From positions 1 through 50,544 of the forward strand of contig CABXSY010000007.1 in the NCBI GenBank assembly GCA_902514875.1: 50,544 nucleotides of DNA. Reading direction: 5' to 3'. Position numbers and translations under genes: made by a program. This DNA is from an uncultured Alphaproteobacteria bacterium (GTDB lineage Bacteria > Pseudomonadota > Alphaproteobacteria > HIMB59 > GCA-002718135). The notes beneath the pieces are model-generated. The model made no database searches. It was given only the letters and a program-made list of their open reading frames with translations, and had not been told where the DNA came from. Shown in pieces: positions 39,965 to 49,042 of this stretch. Numbering within the stretch: position 1 is the first letter of the stretch; every line of letters starts with the position of its first letter.

Positions 39965-42643
39965 ATGGCAGACAATCTACAGGTATCAGCAAAAATCTCA
40001 GAGGAAACAAGTGTAAATATTTTAACATTAAGTGTTGTACGTCGCGATGGAGCTATTACTCCTTTTAAATCAGACAAAATCTCGAACGCTATTAAAAAAG
40101 CATTCTTGGCACAAACAAAAATTAGAAATGATAAAAATAAGGAAAAAGAACAACAAGATGGAATTCATAAAACTGTTGAAGCTTTAACACATAAAGTTGT
40201 CTCAGCTCTAACCAGAAGGATCGCTGATGGAGACATGATCCACATTGAAGATATACAAGATCAAGTGGAATTAGCTCTTATGAGAGATGAACATCATAAA
40301 GTTGCAAGGGCATATGTTTTATATAGAGAGCAAAGAGCAGCTTCGAGATATCATACTAAAAAACTAAAAGAACAAGTTGGAGAAAAAGCTTCTTCAATGA
40401 TGGTAACTAAAAGAGATGGAAGTAAAGAGCCAATTTCACTGGATAAAATAACCAATAGGGTCTCTGTTCTATCTACTGGTTTAAATATTGATCCAATTGT
40501 AGTTGTTCAAAAAGCTGTTCCAGGCCTATATAGTGATATTAGTTCCGTTGAAATTGATACTTATCTTGCAGAAACTGCTGCAGCCTTAACAGTCGAACAT
40601 CCTGATTATTCTTATCTTGCAGCAAGAATAAAAGTCAATTCATTACATAAAGAAACTCCCGGATTCATAATAGCAACAAAAAACTTATACGACGATGGTT
40701 TGTTAAGAGAAGATTATTATAAAAAGGTAATGGAAAATGCTGATTTAATAGAGTCAGTAATTGACTATGATAAAGATTATACTTTTGATTATTTTGCTCT
40801 CACCACTCTAATCAGAGCATACTTATTAAAGTTTGATAATAAAACAATTGAAAGACCTCAAGATCTATGGATGAGAGTAACTTTAACAGTAACCGGTAAT
40901 GATTTTGATTTAGACAAAATTAAAGAAACTTATAAAAGTTTATCAACTGGTATGTATACACATGCTACTCCAACATTGTTTAATAGTGGACTAAAAATGC
41001 AGCAATTATCTTCGTGCTTTTTAATAGGTATGGAGGATGATTCTATCGAAGGTATTTTTAATACTATAAAAGATTGTGCACTAATTTCTAAAACTGCGGG
41101 CGGTATTGGTATGCACGCTCACAATATTAGAGGTAGTGGAAGTAGAATAAAATCAACAAACGGCAAATCTAATGGTCTAATTCCATTTTTGAAAATTTTT
41201 AATGAGACTGCCAAATCAGTTGATCAGGGTGGTGGAAAAAGAAAAGGTTCTTTTGCAGTTTACTTAGAACCTTGGCATGCTGACATTGAAAAATTTTTAG
41301 AACTTAGAAAAAATACGGGTGCTGAAGAGTTTAGAGCAAGAGATTTATTTTACGCTTTATGGATACCAGATTTATTTATGAAGAGAGTAGAAAAACTTTA
41401 CACAAAATATGAAAATGAAATTAAGCATTTAGAAAAAATTAAAGCAAGAGATCTAATGTCTAAAATTATCGAGGCGCAAATAGAAACAGGACAGCCTTAT
41501 ATGCTTTATAAAGACTCTATCAATAATAAATCTAATCAAAAAAACATTGGTGTCATTAAGTCATCTAACCTTTGTGCAGAAATAGTTGAGTACTCGGATA
41601 AGAACGAAACATCTGTATGTAACTTAGCTTCTATAGCTTTGCCAAAGTTTGTAAAAAAATCAGATAAAAAATTAATATATGACTATGATGCTCTTTATGA
41701 GACTGCAAAATTAGCTACAAAAAATTTAGATGAAGTAATTGATATTAATTTCTATCCAACTAACAAAACTGAAAGGTCTAATAATAAACACAGGCCAATA
41801 GGTCTAGGGATACAGGGGCTTGCAGATGTCTACTTTAAGCTGGGAATAGCTTATGAATCTGAAGAGGCAAAGGAAATAAATAAACTAATTTTTGAAACAA
41901 TTTACTTTGGTGCTTTGGAAGCTTCATGCGAATTGGCAAAAGAAAAAGGAGCATATGAAACCTTTAAAAATTCACCGATTTCTGAAGGTAAATTTCAATT
42001 TGATCTTTGGAATGTTAACCCATCATCAAAATGGGATTGGGATAGCCTAAGAAGTAAAATTAAAGAGCATGGTGTAAGAAACTCTTTAACCACAGCTTGT
42101 ATGCCAACTGCCTCAACGGGCATTATACTAGGTAATACTGAAACATTCCAAATACAAACTTCTAATATATATAAAAGACAAACACTCTCAGGTGAGTTCC
42201 TGCTCGTAAATAGATATTTGGTAAATGAACTTTCTCAAAGAGGATTGTGGAATAAAGATATGAGAGATAAAATAATCTTAGAAAATGGATCTGTTGAAAA
42301 CATAAATGAAATTCCAAATGAATTAAAAGAAGTTTATAAAACAGTTTGGGAAGTATCACAGAAAACTGTAATAGATATGTCTGCTGATAGAGCGCCATTT
42401 ATTGATCAAACCCAATCAATGAATCTTTGGCTTTCAACACCTACATTTGGAAAAGTTAATTCAATGCATATGTATGCATGGAAAAAAGGGCTTAAAACAG
42501 GAATGTATTATCTAAGAAGTAGATCAGCGGTTGATGCTGTAAAAGTAACAGTTTCATCAGAGAAAGCAGCTAAAGATGCGTATATAAATACTGCCATCAA
42601 ACAAAACAATGAGCCAGAAGACTGCGAAACTTGCAGTGCATAA
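39965..42643 (+). CDS. nrdA: Class Ia ribonucleotide reductase alpha (R1) subunit with two ATP-cones
   Basis: It reduces ribonucleoside diphosphates to deoxy forms. The 892 residues are long because two ATP-cones precede the core. The first (about 24-128) starts VVRRDGAITPF and ends KVARAYVLYREQRA. The second (about 147-235) starts VTKRDGSKEPISLDKI and contains AETAAALTVEHPDY, which resembles eukaryotic R1. Catalytic segments are visible: SSCFLIGM, NLCAEIVEYSDKNETSVCNLASIAL (the N-x-C-x-E site) and the Tyr pair near the C-terminus. The tail ends CETCSA, the redox Cys pair recharged by glutaredoxin. ATG 39965; nrdB follows after 15 bases. Confidence 0.96.
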   Translation: MADNLQVSAKISEETSVNILTLSVVRRDGAITPFKSDKISNAIKKAFLAQTKIRNDKNKEKEQQDGIHKTVEALTHKVVSALTRRIADGDMIHIEDIQDQVELALMRDEHHKVARAYVLYREQRAASRYHTKKLKEQVGEKASSMMVTKRDGSKEPISLDKITNRVSVLSTGLNIDPIVVVQKAVPGLYSDISSVEIDTYLAETAAALTVEHPDYSYLAARIKVNSLHKETPGFIIATKNLYDDGLLREDYYKKVMENADLIESVIDYDKDYTFDYFALTTLIRAYLLKFDNKTIERPQDLWMRVTLTVTGNDFDLDKIKETYKSLSTGMYTHATPTLFNSGLKMQQLSSCFLIGMEDDSIEGIFNTIKDCALISKTAGGIGMHAHNIRGSGSRIKSTNGKSNGLIPFLKIFNETAKSVDQGGGKRKGSFAVYLEPWHADIEKFLELRKNTGAEEFRARDLFYALWIPDLFMKRVEKLYTKYENEIKHLEKIKARDLMSKIIEAQIETGQPYMLYKDSINNKSNQKNIGVIKSSNLCAEIVEYSDKNETSVCNLASIALPKFVKKSDKKLIYDYDALYETAKLATKNLDEVIDINFYPTNKTERSNNKHRPIGLGIQGLADVYFKLGIAYESEEAKEINKLIFETIYFGALEASCELAKEKGAYETFKNSPISEGKFQFDLWNVNPSSKWDWDSLRSKIKEHGVRNSLTTACMPTASTGIILGNTETFQIQTSNIYKRQTLSGEFLLVNRYLVNELSQRGLWNKDMRDKIILENGSVENINEIPNELKEVYKTVWEVSQKTVIDMSADRAPFIDQTQSMNLWLSTPTFGKVNSMHMYAWKKGLKTGMYYLRSRSAVDAVKVTVSSEKAAKDAYINTAIKQNNEPEDCETCSA

Positions 42644-42658
42644 AAAAGGAGTAATAAA

Positions 42659-43648
42659 ATGATATCAAAAGGCGTTAAATCAATTTTTCCAATAAAGAAC
42701 CAAGAAATTTGGGATAGATATAAACAACATATTCAAGCCTTTTGGACTACAGAGGAAGTATCATTACAAGACGATTTGAGAGATCTTGAAACCTTAAATG
42801 ATGGTGAAAAGCACTTTATAAAACATGTCCTTGCTTATTTTGCTAATTCTGAGGCAATGATTAATGAAAACTTAGCAAGTAGGTTCTACAAAGAAATACT
42901 AATACCTGAAGCAAGATGTTTTATCTCAATACAAATGTTGAATGAATCAATTCATGCAGAAATGTATGGACTTCAAATAGAAGCTTATGTGAAAGATACA
43001 AAAGAAAAGGATATGCTTTTTGATGCGATTCAAAATGTACCATGTATTAACCATAAAGCACAATGGGTATCAAAATGGCTTAATGGTAGTCAAAACCTCC
43101 TAACCAGATTAATAGGTTTTGGATTAGTTGAGGGTTTGTTTTTTGCAGGATCTTTCTGTGCGATATATTATTTTAGAAAAAGAGGTTTATTGCCTGGTTT
43201 AGCTTTATCTAATGATTGGATTGCAAGGGATGAAGGAATGCATTTTAGCTTTTCCTCGTTAATGTTTAGAACCTTGAGAGACAAGTTTAATAATAAAACA
43301 TTAACTGATGCAGATATTAGTGATTTATCTTTGATACCTTCAGATGTTCCTCAATCACAATTTGAAGAAATTGTTAGAGAAGCAGTAGCATTCGAAAAAG
43401 AGTTTGTTAGAGATGCTTTGCCAGTTGATTTAATTGGTATGAATGAAGACTTAATGTGTCAGTATATTGAAGCGGTTGCTGATAGAATTGCAGATTTATT
43501 TGAATTTGACAGAGTATTTAATACAGAGAATCCTTTTGATTTTATGAGAGCTTTAGATGTTCAGAATGTTACAAACTTTTTTGAAAAAAGAGTATCCGAG
43601 TATCAAAGACCTACAGATAGAGCTTTAAGTTTTGATGAAGCATTTTGA
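42659..43648 (+). CDS. nrdB: Class Ia ribonucleotide reductase beta (R2) subunit
   Basis: It holds the radical cofactor used by NrdA. The 329 residues follow an AAGGAG at 42646-42651, 7 bases from the ATG. Of the metal ligands, Glu96, His99 (ESIHAEMY), the Glu in VEGLFFAGSF, and Glu and His in RDEGMHFSF are present, and the radical Tyr is Tyr103. The first ligand, usually Asp (E. coli Asp84), is Glu65 in NSEAMINENL, 31 residues before Glu96 as in other R2 proteins. Overall the sequence resembles eukaryotic R2 more than E. coli NrdB. Its stop overlaps the glutaredoxin start (TGATG). Confidence 0.96.
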   Translation: MISKGVKSIFPIKNQEIWDRYKQHIQAFWTTEEVSLQDDLRDLETLNDGEKHFIKHVLAYFANSEAMINENLASRFYKEILIPEARCFISIQMLNESIHAEMYGLQIEAYVKDTKEKDMLFDAIQNVPCINHKAQWVSKWLNGSQNLLTRLIGFGLVEGLFFAGSFCAIYYFRKRGLLPGLALSNDWIARDEGMHFSFSSLMFRTLRDKFNNKTLTDADISDLSLIPSDVPQSQFEEIVREAVAFEKEFVRDALPVDLIGMNEDLMCQYIEAVADRIADLFEFDRVFNTENPFDFMRALDVQNVTNFFEKRVSEYQRPTDRALSFDEAF

Positions 43649-43887
43649 TGGAAGCAGAAATATATTCTAAAACTAATTGTGGATACTGTGATAGAGCTAA
43701 ACTACGGTTAGCTAAATATAACCCAAAGATTTATATGCTTGATACAGATTATACGAGAGAAGATTTTTTTGAAAAATTTCCGAACGCTAAAACCTTTCCT
43801 CAAATAGTTTTAAATGGGGAAAAAATTGGAGGATATCATGAACTTGAAAAATGGTTTGAAATCAATACTTTTGATGAAGAATTCTAA
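43648..43887 (+). CDS. Glutaredoxin
   Basis: A 79-residue thioredoxin-fold protein from the ATG at 43648, which overlaps the nrdB stop. The active site CGYC is in IYSKTNCGYCDRAK, and the cis-Pro and glutathione-binding end is KTFPQIVLNGEKIGGYHEL. Its place directly behind nrdAB makes it the likely electron donor for ribonucleotide reductase. CGYC is closer to glutaredoxin (CPYC) than to NrdH redoxin. Its 3' end overlaps the convergent ArfA-like gene by 4 bases. Confidence 0.92.
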   Translation: MEAEIYSKTNCGYCDRAKLRLAKYNPKIYMLDTDYTREDFFEKFPNAKTFPQIVLNGEKIGGYHELEKWFEINTFDEEF

Positions 43888-44012
43888 ATAACCTTTTTTT
43901 TTCCTTTTCTTGTGTAAGTTTTTTTATTTCTAACAATTCTTTGTTTATACTTAGGTAATTTTAAATCTTGGGCAATGGGGTTTCTTTTCTTAGTTTTCTT
44001 TTTAATTTCCAT
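43884..44012 (-). CDS. arfA: ArfA-like alternative ribosome-rescue factor (microgene)
   Basis: A 42-codon gene ten bases downstream of polA. The product is very basic. Its core NPIAQDLKLPKYKQRIVRNK, followed by K-T-Y-T-R-K-G-K, lines up with the ArfA core of E. coli ([21 protein letters not shown] ... Y-M-R-K-G-K) from memory. ArfA brings RF2 to ribosomes stalled at the end of broken mRNAs. Unlike E. coli ArfA there is no hydrophobic C-terminal tail. An A9 run lies in the last codons. The stop overlaps that of the glutaredoxin gene. Confidence 0.75.
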   Translation of the reverse strand: MEIKKKTKKRNPIAQDLKLPKYKQRIVRNKKTYTRKGKKKVI

Positions 44013-44022
44013 AAAATGTATT

Positions 44023-46765
44023 CTAATGTGCCTGTCCCCAATGATCGCCAGCACCAAAATCAACAGTGAGTGGGACTGAAAAATCTTTATATTTTAAATG
44101 TATTGACTCCATAATAGTTTTTACATTACTTACTAAATTATCATATTTTATATTTTCTACTTCGAAAATCAGTTCATCATGTACTTGTAAAAGCATTTGA
44201 GCCTCAATATTTTTAAGTTTTATTTCCTTATGAATTTCAATCATTGCTAACTTAATAATATCTGCTGCACTACCTTGAATTGGCGCATTAATGGCTTGTC
44301 TTTCTGCAAAACCTCTAACAGCAAAATTCTTATCTGAAATTCCCTTAATATTAATTTTCCTTTTAAAAATTGTTTCAACGTATTGGTTTGTTTTTGCAAA
44401 ATCAATTTGATGCTCCATATATTTTTTAATTTTTGGATATTTAATAAAGTACTCATTTATGTAATCTTTTGCTTCTGTGTTGGAAATATCAAGTTGTTTA
44501 GCTAAACCATATGGACTAATTCCATATAGAATTCCAAAATTAATTGCTTTTGCTTTTCTTCTATAATCATTATTTATTTGACTATTATTTAAATTAAATA
44601 TTTCTTTAGCCGTTGATGCATGAATATCTTCATTGTTTTTAAAAGCTTTTATAAAATTTTTATCACCAGAAATTTCTGCAGCTAATCTAAGCTCTATTTG
44701 AGAATAATCAAAACTGACTAATTTTTTTCCTTTTCCACTAACAAAAGCTGTTCTTATTTTTTTTCCATTTTCTGTTCTAATTGGGATATTTTGAAGATTT
44801 GGATCTGTAGAACTTAATCGTCCTGTTAAAGTATTAGCTAAACCAAATGATGTATGCACTCTACTTTTATCATCTGTTAATCTAAATAAAGCATCTGTAT
44901 AGGTTGATTTAAGTTTTGTTAATTCCCTCCAATCAAGAACGAGTTGTGCAATTTCAAATCCATCTACGGCTAAATTATTTAAAGTTGAAGAATCAGTAGA
45001 GTATGTTCCTGATTTTGTTTTTTTACCACCAGGCATTTTAAGATTAATAAATAATATCTCTCCTAATTGTTTAGGTGAGCCAATATTGAACTCTTCTTTT
45101 GAAAGTTTATAAATATTCTTTTCAAGTTTTTTACTTTCATTTTCAAATTCATTACTTAGGATTGTTAAAAACTTTTTATTTACCTCTATCCCATTTGCTT
45201 CAATTGAAGATAGTACCTCTACAAGAGGTAAGTCGATGTTTTGATAAACAAAATTAGCCTTTTCTTTTATTAAACGAGGATAAAGATTTTGAAAAAGCCT
45301 GAATGTTAATAAAGCATCTTCGGCAGCATAATTAATTGCGTTATCGATAGTTACCTTATCAAAAGTAATTTCATTTTTTCCCGTGCCAACAACTTCTTTA
45401 TATTTAATTGTTGTATGATTTAAATGATTAAATGAAAGATCATCTAAATTGTGTTTATAAATCCCGTTATCAATTGAGTAGGAAATTAACATTGTGTCTG
45501 CAATTGAATTAAAAGTTACTCCATACTTTTTTAAAATTCTAATATCATATTTTATATTTTGACCAATTTTTAAGATTGATTCATTTTTACAAATTTTATT
45601 AATATGATTAATTACATAATTTTCATCTAACTGATTATCAATTTTTTTTGACCCATCTGAAGTAGTATGGTTTATGGGAATATAATATGAAATATTTTCT
45701 TTGTAACAAATTGATATACCAACTAATTTAGCTTTTTCTATATTGAGTGAATCAGTTTCAGTATCAATAGCGCATATACCTTTTTTTTCAATTTCACTTA
45801 AAACCTTTTCAAAATTTTTCTTTGAATTAATTAATTGGTACTTTGGTGGTATGTCTTTTTTTTGAATAATGTTATCATTATAACTAGATATAAAAGAATT
45901 GGATTTTAATCTTTCAGATATTGATCTAAAGCCTTGCTGTTTAAGAAACTCAAAGATTTTATTATTTTCATTTTTTAATTCATTATAAGTTTTTATTTTG
46001 TTAATACCCTCAGGTATTTCTACATCATTTTTAAGTGTTACAAGTTCTAAACTTAATCTAATATTCTTTTCTGATTCTTTTAAAATGTTTCTTCTTTTTT
46101 CTTGTTTAATTCTATCAAGATTTTTAATTAAACCATCGATATCGTTATATTCATTTATTAGTTGAGATGCTGTTTTAGGGCCAATACCAGGAGCGCCTGG
46201 TATGTTATCTACTTTGTCCCCTGTTAAAGCTTGAATAAAAGTAACTTTATCCGGGTATACTCCAAATTTTTCTTTTACATCTTTAGTTTCAATTTTTTTT
46301 ATTTTTCATTGGATCAAGCATCGTCACATTATTACTAACAAGCTGCATTAAATCTTTATCTGAGGAAACAATTATAGTTTCAATTTTTTCTTTTCTACCT
46401 AATCTTACATAGGTAGCAATTAAATCATCAGCCTCAAATCCCTCTATTTCTAATTGCGGTATATTAAAACTCTTTACACACTCTCTAATTAAAGGAAATT
46501 GTGGTATCAAATCGTCAGGTGCCTCTCCTCTATTAGCCTTATATTCTGGATATATTTCATTTCTAAAATTTTCCCTTGCTGCATCAAAAATAACTATCAT
46601 CTTATCGTCGCTATAATCTTCTATCAGTTTAACAAGCATATTTGTGAAACCAAAAACAGCGTTAATTGGAGTTCCATCTGCACGATTCATAGGAGGTAGT
46701 CCATAATAAGCTCTAAATATATAAGCAGAGCCATCAACTAATATTAATCTTCTCTTTTTATTCAT
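44023..46765 (-). CDS. polA: DNA polymerase I, frameshifted in an A8 tract
   Basis: Pol I fills gaps and removes RNA primers. Read from the ATG at 46765, the 5'-3' exonuclease domain starts LVDGSAYIFRAYYGLPPM and stops early after TMLDPMKNKKN. Dropping one A from the run at 46293-46300 joins it to a frame open all the way to 44023, giving about 913 residues. The joined frame continues the exonuclease (VDNIPGAPGIGPKTA), has a 3'-5' exonuclease with AIDTETDSL, and has the polymerase motifs FDYSQIELRLAAEISGD, RRKAKAINFGILYGIS and LQVHDELIFE. No second lesion was found. Because polA is important for growth, an assembly error or slippage rescue is more likely than loss. Confidence 0.93.
46293..46300 (-). 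other. Frameshift site in polA (A8 tract, one base too many)
   Basis: Eight T on the plus strand. With seven A the frame reads N-K-K-I-E-T-K-D-V-K and continues to the true polA stop. Several other A8 tracts within polA are in frame, so tract length alone does not break the gene. Confidence 0.88.
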
Positions 46766-46796
46766 TGTAAATTTAAATATATAAGATTTATATAAA

Positions 46797-47723
46797 ATGT
46801 CAGATTATAAATATTCAATTGAAGCAAAAAATGTAAATAAAAACTTCTTAAAAAAAACTCAGGAAGTTAAAGCTCTTATTGATTTTAGTATCACAATAAA
46901 AAAGGGGACTATTCATGGTTTATTAGGGCCAAATGGTGCAGGAAAATCAACTTTCATAAATATACTAGGCGGTTTAGTGAAAAAAAATTCCGGTGAAATA
47001 AATATTTGTGGGATAAATATAGATAAAAACATAAAATTAAGTAAATTTAAAATTGGCATTGTTCCGCAAGAACTCAATATCGATCCTTTCTTTTCTCCAG
47101 CAGAATTATTGGAGCTTCAAGCAGGTTTGTATGGGGTTCCAAAAAAGAAAAGGAAGACAGACGAAATTTTAGAAAACTTAAAGTTAATTGATCAAAGAAA
47201 TGCGTATGCTAGAACTTTGTCAGGAGGTATGAGAAGAAGATTATTAATTGGTAAAGCCTTAGTACATGACCCTGAAATTATTATTTTAGATGAACCAACT
47301 GCAGGTGTAGATATTGATATCAGAACGTCAGTTTGGAATTATATAAAAAGAATAAGTGGACAAGGGAAAACTGTATGCTTAACTACACATTATCTTGAAG
47401 AAGCAGAAAAACTTTGTGACAATATTACTATAATTAATCATGGTAAGAAAATCATTGAAGGATCAAAAAACGATCTTTTAAATATTATTTCTACAAAATC
47501 TGTTACATTTATTTTAAATAAAAATGTAGATATCCCTAAAGATTTAAAGGAGTTTAACCCAGTTATAGACAATAGAGTATTGAAACTGAGTTATGATAAA
47601 AATAAAACAAATATAAAAAAAATAATTAATATTTTAAATAAAAATAAAATTGATTTTAAAGAAATTAATACGTTTGAGGGTGATTTAGAGGATGTCTTCT
47701 TAAAAGTTGTTAATAAAAATTAA
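46797..47723 (+). CDS. ABC transporter ATP-binding protein (ABC-2 type export)
   Basis: A 308-residue ATPase with Walker A GPNGAGKSTF, signature LSGGMRRRLLIGKAL, Walker B IIILDEPTAGVD and H-loop TTHYLEEAE. The C-terminal 80 residues form the extra domain seen in ABC-2 type exporters of the YadG/CcmA-like group. The family usually has its permease next door, but the following gene is an O-antigen ligase-like protein, so the partner must be elsewhere. It is divergent from polA across 31 bases. Substrate unknown. Confidence 0.87.
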   Translation: MSDYKYSIEAKNVNKNFLKKTQEVKALIDFSITIKKGTIHGLLGPNGAGKSTFINILGGLVKKNSGEINICGINIDKNIKLSKFKIGIVPQELNIDPFFSPAELLELQAGLYGVPKKKRKTDEILENLKLIDQRNAYARTLSGGMRRRLLIGKALVHDPEIIILDEPTAGVDIDIRTSVWNYIKRISGQGKTVCLTTHYLEEAEKLCDNITIINHGKKIIEGSKNDLLNIISTKSVTFILNKNVDIPKDLKEFNPVIDNRVLKLSYDKNKTNIKKIINILNKNKIDFKEINTFEGDLEDVFLKVVNKN

Positions 47724-49042
47724 TGCAATTATCAGAAAAATTTTTTAGTTTTTTATTTTTACTTATTCCTTTATTTCTTATTACAGGCCCAGCATTACCT
47801 GATATTGTAATCACTCTTGGTTTAATATTTGGGATTATTTATTTTATTTATCATAAAGAATATTCAGAATTAATTAAAATTAATTTTATTAGGATATCAA
47901 TTATTTTTTGGTTGAGCCTTATAATTATAAGTTTTTTTTCTTATAACAAAACAAATTCATTTCAAGATGCTTTAATTTTTATTAGATTTTTATTTATACC
48001 AATTCTATGTTATTTTATTTTTTTTAAAAAAAGAGAACTTTTTAAACAAATTTTAATTGTTATTACTGTTCTTGTTATATTTGTTTGTATAGATACATTT
48101 TATCAATTCTTAAATTATACTTCTGAGAATGGTTTTGGGAAAGATTTACTTGGCTACAAATCTAATTGGTATGGAAGATTAACAGGACCATTTGGGGATG
48201 AATTAATACCTGGCTCTTATATATCAAAATTTGGTTTATTAGGATTTGCATTCCTTATTTCTATTAAAAAATTTGAAAATAAATTTATTTTTCATTCAAT
48301 TTATTTATCTTCAATACTTTTTATTTGTTTTATTACTGGAGAAAGAATGGCATTTGCAACATTTGGTTTAAGTTTGATATTTTTATTCCTGTTTCTAAAT
48401 GGGTTTAGAAAATCTATTTTTTTATCAATGATTTTAGGTATTGTTTTTATATTTTTAGCTAATTATTTCCATCCTTCTTATAATGATTTTAAAGTAATTG
48501 AATCAACACAATATCATCAAGGTAAAAAAATAGAAAAATTTTTTGGGTGTAATGATGAAAAAGGTAAAATCTGTTCAAAAATTATAGATATTCAGCCAAG
48601 TTTTTTTGAAATAATAAAAAATTTTAAAACATCTGCCTATGGTGAAATATATTTATTATCATTTAAGATGTTTTTGGATAACCCGGTCACGGGTATTGGA
48701 ATAAATAATTTTAAATTTTTGTGCAATAATAACCATGCTTATAAAAATATGATGGTGCATTACGAATGTGCATCACATCCACACAATATATACATCCAAT
48801 GGCTAACAGAAGGAGGGTTAACTGTTTTTATTTTGTTTATTTTATATTTAATTTTTTTAATATTTTTTATAATAAATAATAGTGGTGAAAAAAAATATAA
48901 GATAATCTCAATAGCAATAATTATAATTATGTTTTGGCCAATTATGTCTACTGGCAGTTTAATTAAAAATTGGTATGGGGTTAGTACTTTTTTTATTTTT
49001 GGACTAAGTATGTGTCTCAGTAATTTTAGAAATAATTTCTAA
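47723..49042 (+). CDS. O-antigen ligase-like membrane protein
   Basis: A 439-residue polytopic inner-membrane protein with about ten hydrophobic helices and a large periplasmic loop (about 260-345). The loop ends in CASHPHNIYIQWLTEGG, which carries the H-x-H-N-x-x-[LI]-Q motif of the Wzy_C/O-antigen ligase family. It probably joins or polymerises surface glycans, such as ligating O-antigen to lipid A-core. WaaL and Wzy cannot be told apart by sequence. It overlaps the ABC ATPase stop by one base (TAATG) and converges on the next gene with a 17-base overlap. Confidence 0.8.
   Translation: MQLSEKFFSFLFLLIPLFLITGPALPDIVITLGLIFGIIYFIYHKEYSELIKINFIRISIIFWLSLIIISFFSYNKTNSFQDALIFIRFLFIPILCYFIFFKKRELFKQILIVITVLVIFVCIDTFYQFLNYTSENGFGKDLLGYKSNWYGRLTGPFGDELIPGSYISKFGLLGFAFLISIKKFENKFIFHSIYLSSILFICFITGERMAFATFGLSLIFLFLFLNGFRKSIFLSMILGIVFIFLANYFHPSYNDFKVIESTQYHQGKKIEKFFGCNDEKGKICSKIIDIQPSFFEIIKNFKTSAYGEIYLLSFKMFLDNPVTGIGINNFKFLCNNNHAYKNMMVHYECASHPHNIYIQWLTEGGLTVFILFILYLIFLIFFIINNSGEKKYKIISIAIIIIMFWPIMSTGSLIKNWYGVSTFFIFGLSMCLSNFRNNF

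Noticed and set aside
45493-46288. Apparent gap without a gene inside polA
   Set aside because: The frame is open throughout; it only lacks ATG, GTG or TTG codons, so it is continuous polA coding sequence after the frameshift.
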